Shown here: positions 61,488-64,000 of the stretch, piece after piece
Layout of the letters: the number at the start of each line of letters is the position of its first letter
Numbering within the stretch: position 1 is the stretch's first letter
Source of the DNA: an uncultured Clostridia bacterium
GTDB taxonomy: Bacteria; Bacillota; Clostridia; UBA1381
Assembly: GCA_934454145.1 (NCBI GenBank)
Contig: CAKSFT010000001.1
Coordinates: 248,001 to 312,000, forward strand
Length of the DNA: 64,000 bases
Reading direction: 5' to 3'
Translations under genes and position numbers: made by a program
Notes under the pieces: model-generated
What the model saw: only the letters and a program-made list of their open reading frames with translations
Told to the model about the DNA's origin: nothing
Database searches by the model: none

Positions 61488-61504
61488 TCAACATGGTTTG
61501 TCAA
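61476..61504 (-). promoter_or_regulatory. Consensus promoter of the riboswitch-LRR operon
   Basis: On the - strand TTGACA (61499-61504), exactly 17 bp, TATAAT (61476-61481). Transcription should begin near 61469, giving a leader of about 160 nt before the LRR start. Confidence 0.88.
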
Positions 61505-61548
61505 CAATAATTTCAGCAAACAAACACCTTTTGTCACTTTTGCACATT

Positions 61549-62862
61549 TTATTTTGCAAATTTTTCATCATTTTTCAACACGTTGTCAAATTGGCTCTCT
61601 TTCAGGGGCTTAAAGAAGTAAAATCCCTGCAAAACATCGCACCCTGCACTTTTTGCAATATTCATCTGCTCCTCTGTTTCCACGCCTTCGCACAGAACCG
61701 TAAAATGCATTTCTTTTGCCAGGCGTACAATGCTGTCAAAAACCGTCTTACCCTTCGTTTCTTCAGACGAGTACAGCATGCTCTTGTCAATCTTTATCAC
61801 ATCGGGGGAAAATTCCAGGATATCGCCTATCGACGTATATGCTTTGCCAAAATCGTCAAGGCATATCTTGTGTCCGTTTTCTCTCAGCCTTGCGATGTTT
61901 TCCATAAGGTTCACACTTTCCGTCACAACGTAATCTTCAATAACCTCAATCGCAACCGCACCGGGGTCTGTCCCCAATTCACGGTCTATCTCCGATATCT
62001 TTTCCGAAAAGTTCTTTTCCGACAGGGTCTGCCGTGAAAAATTGCATGTCACAATCAAACCGCTGTTTTCTCTCTTTTTTGTCCACTCACAACATTTCCG
62101 ATATACATACAAATCGAATTTTGCATTTAGTTTTTCATTTTTTATCGCATGTAAAAAACCGCGCGGCAAAACTTCGTTTTTCCCTTTGCTTCTGAGCCTT
62201 GCAAGAGCCTCACATCCGACAATCCCGCCGCTCTTTGCGTCCACAAATGGCTGAAAAAGCAAATAAAATTCGTCTTTGTCTATAGATGCTTCAATATTTT
62301 TTTCAATCTCGTCCGTTTCCAGGACATTGCCTATGCTCTCTTTGTCATACGTCAGGCATCTGTCTTTTGAGCTGACCGCCCTGCGCGCAATTTTCTTTGC
62401 ATATCCGGCTGCTTTCTTAAAGCTCTGCTCATCAGAATCCGCAATGTATATCCCGATGCTTATTTCCATATATTTTGCGCTCCGATTCAGCAATTCGCGG
62501 CACATCTTTTCTATTGTATCCCTGTCCGTCCGCACCGCAAACACATAATTTTTGCCGTCCACCTTTGCCGCCTTTGCCTCATATACGGCACAAAATTGCA
62601 TAATATATTTTTCAACGCTCTCCGTTTCTGCCGAAACTTGGGTATAACTCACCTTAATATCGGCGTCTTTATGCAGTACGCCAATATACAAAACATATGC
62701 ACAGCCTGCGTCAATGCATTTTTTATAGTGTTTTTCAACACCCTGCAAGTTTGTCAGCTCAACATATCCGTTATCCCTTGCTCCGTTTCCCATGATGCCG
62801 AAGAAAATGACCGCAATCAATATCACAATAGCAATGCTTGCCAAAATGATTATCATTCCCAT
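61549..62862 (-). CDS. EAL-domain cyclic di-GMP phosphodiesterase with degenerate GGDEF
   Basis: Protein of 437 aa. One N-terminal membrane helix (residues 3-24) and a degenerate GGDEF-like region (about 45-175), where the signature place reads VDGKNYVFAV, so no cyclase activity is expected. The EAL domain (about 185-430) keeps CEALARL (EAL at 218-220), Asn in TCNFSRQ, LDDFGKAYTS (Asp336-337), IKIDKSML, CEGVETEEQ and LQGFYFFKPL. It should hydrolyse cyclic di-GMP to pGpG. ATG 62862 with AGGAG upstream. It sits directly upstream of the promoter of the riboswitch-controlled operon. Confidence 0.93.
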   Translation of the reverse strand: MGMIIILASIAIVILIAVIFFGIMGNGARDNGYVELTNLQGVEKHYKKCIDAGCAYVLYIGVLHKDADIKVSYTQVSAETESVEKYIMQFCAVYEAKAAKVDGKNYVFAVRTDRDTIEKMCRELLNRSAKYMEISIGIYIADSDEQSFKKAAGYAKKIARRAVSSKDRCLTYDKESIGNVLETDEIEKNIEASIDKDEFYLLFQPFVDAKSGGIVGCEALARLRSKGKNEVLPRGFLHAIKNEKLNAKFDLYVYRKCCEWTKKRENSGLIVTCNFSRQTLSEKNFSEKISEIDRELGTDPGAVAIEVIEDYVVTESVNLMENIARLRENGHKICLDDFGKAYTSIGDILEFSPDVIKIDKSMLYSSEETKGKTVFDSIVRLAKEMHFTVLCEGVETEEQMNIAKSAGCDVLQGFYFFKPLKESQFDNVLKNDEKFAK

Positions 62863-63030
62863 TTCACTTCAACTCCTAACACAACTCATATTTTTGTCAC
62901 AAACCATAAAATCCGCGCACAACAAAGCCGATAATCAAGGGATATGAAAAACTTTGGAATCAACAAACCGCTTCTTTCATTCCGCAATTTTTTTACATTC
63001 CCCTTCGTGCAGAACAGTATTGTATTATGT

Positions 63031-63059
63031 ATTATAAAATACATTTTCTCAAATGTCAA
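63031..63059 (-). promoter_or_regulatory. Consensus promoter of the EAL gene
   Basis: On the - strand TTGACA (63054-63059), 17 bp, TATAAT (63031-63036). This leaves a leader of about 160 nt; I recognise no known riboswitch in it. Confidence 0.85.
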
Positions 63060-63128
63060 CAAGCAAAACTTACTGTTTTTTCGTCACAATAAAATATTTT
63101 TTGTTGATTCAGCCGATATTTTCCCATG

Positions 63129-63950
63129 TCATTCATTTCCCTTTATGTCTATCACTACCACCTCCGGCGGTGTGCCTATCCGCGACACTCCGGATTTTGA
63201 CAAACCGCGGCTGACAATCATAACCTTGCCGTCAAACGCATATCTGCCGCCGGCATACCTGGGAAAAAACCCCTGATTCGGCGCGTAGATTCCGTTCAGC
63301 ACATGTGGTATGCGCAAAATTCCGCCATGTGCATGCCCAGAAACAATCAGGTCATAGCCGTGATAGCGCAGAATTTTCTCCGGGCGGTGCGTCATCAATA
63401 TGGTATAAATATTGTCGTCTGCACATTCTTCACATTTTGCAATTTGTCCGTTCCATTCTTCCTCGCCCACCTCCGGGTCGTCAATTCCGCATATCCTTAT
63501 GTATTGATTGTTCACCATGATGACATCGCTCGTACCCGAAAGTACGCTGACACCACACTCGCTTATTTCTTTCTTTATGCTGTCAATCTTCCCTGTCCAG
63601 AACTCATGATTTCCCGAAACGTAATAGCACGGATAACTTTCCCCTGCCGTCTTTAACAATTCAATCGCCGCGCCCGTGTGCCGGCTGTCGTCCAATATGT
63701 CCCCCGTAAAAAGTATAATGTCGGGCTTTTTTGCCTCAATTATCTCAATAATATTCTTTTGATTTTCACCGTGATACGTGTCGTGCAAATCGCTTAGCAC
63801 CATCACTCTGACATCACCTGTGATTTTGTCCGTTTCTTCGGTAAACTCCCTTACAACTAACTTTTGTGAAAACGCCAAGGTGAGGAGTATTACTGCCGAG
63901 AGGAGGACAATTCCCCCTCCCATGCATTTTGTACTTCTGGCTTTTTTCAT
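63129..63950 (-). CDS. Membrane-anchored metallophosphoesterase (YaeI/YkuE-like)
   Basis: Protein of 273 aa. ATG 63950 follows GGGAGGA closely; an earlier in-frame ATG at 63995 has no ribosome site. One N-terminal membrane helix (about 9-27) anchors an outward-facing calcineurin-like domain. All metal motifs are present in order: VLSDLHDTYHG, FTGDILDD, VSGNHEFW, MTHRPE and SGHAHGG. The YaeI/YkuE group acts on lipid-linked or wall phosphoesters such as lipid A precursors or teichoic acid, or on unknown substrates. Substrate here is not determined. The gene ends 70 bp before the EAL promoter. Confidence 0.92.
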   Translation of the reverse strand: MKKARSTKCMGGGIVLLSAVILLTLAFSQKLVVREFTEETDKITGDVRVMVLSDLHDTYHGENQKNIIEIIEAKKPDIILFTGDILDDSRHTGAAIELLKTAGESYPCYYVSGNHEFWTGKIDSIKKEISECGVSVLSGTSDVIMVNNQYIRICGIDDPEVGEEEWNGQIAKCEECADDNIYTILMTHRPEKILRYHGYDLIVSGHAHGGILRIPHVLNGIYAPNQGFFPRYAGGRYAFDGKVMIVSRGLSKSGVSRIGTPPEVVVIDIKGNE

Positions 63951-64000
63951 ATTTTCCTCCCGCATATCATTAAATTTTCCGCAGAAATCATGCAAAATTT

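Noticed and set aside
62863..63030. Possible class I (GEMM-I) cyclic di-GMP riboswitch in the EAL leader
   Set aside because: The required GCAAACC and CGCAAAGCC-type core pieces are not present.
1..64000. CRISPR arrays, transposases, integrases, prophage genes and rRNA/tRNA genes
   Set aside because: None was recognised in any frame or as regular repeats; the only repeats are short inverted pairs reported separately.

Overview
The window looks like a chromosomal segment of an anaerobic, Gram-positive, probably spore-forming member of the Clostridia. Evidence for this is an S-layer-homology (SLH) surface protein, a CwlD-type germination amidase, a SpoIVFB-like M50 protease, ECF vitamin transporters, a flavodiiron oxygen reductase, the GlgC/GlgD pair, good AGGAGG ribosome sites with frequent TTG/GTG starts, and sigma-A promoters with 17-bp spacers. 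No rRNA, tRNA, CRISPR array, insertion sequence or prophage was seen. The species cannot be named from the sequence.

Layout. 1-8.2 kb is accessory: a flavin reductase cut by the window edge, an M50 protease, a cupin plus an SLH/PstS-like surface protein, an ECF S component divergent from a MocR/PdxR-type regulator, and a decaying sugar-catabolism cluster (a GH27 remnant, a frameshifted beta-helix protein and rhamnose mutarotase). 8.3-20 kb is mostly housekeeping: murA-MBL-rlmH, rpmB, GIY-YIG, a pantothenate S component with coaX, an Fe-alcohol dehydrogenase, and rsmE-yqeG-aroE-aroK-TIM barrel-LysR. 20-30.6 kb is a complete glycogen operon read leftward: glgB-glgC-glgD-glgA-glgP-GH13 amylase. 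30.9-37 kb holds mrp, cwlD and an aconitase-isocitrate dehydrogenase-flavodiiron operon.

From 37.6 kb to the right end the window is devoted to cyclic di-GMP and the cell surface. A leftward group encodes a solute-binding lipoprotein, a hybrid histidine kinase, an HPt protein and a GGDEF-REC-HD-GYP regulator. Next to it is a 12-gene exopolysaccharide operon running from the initiating glycosylphosphotransferase at 58.8 kb to the flippase at 44 kb. Upstream of that are a secreted protein of unknown function and a BspA-type leucine-rich-repeat protein. Their leader carries what I read as a class II cyclic di-GMP riboswitch (61377-61451) overlapping an intrinsic terminator. An EAL phosphodiesterase gene lies just upstream of that switch.

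The most interesting hypothesis is that this 20+ kb region is one circuit. A phosphorelay and an EAL enzyme set cyclic di-GMP. The riboswitch, predicted ON with ligand, reads it and drives the surface proteins. By read-through of the 58.8 kb hairpin it may also drive the polysaccharide operon, for which I see no strong promoter of its own.
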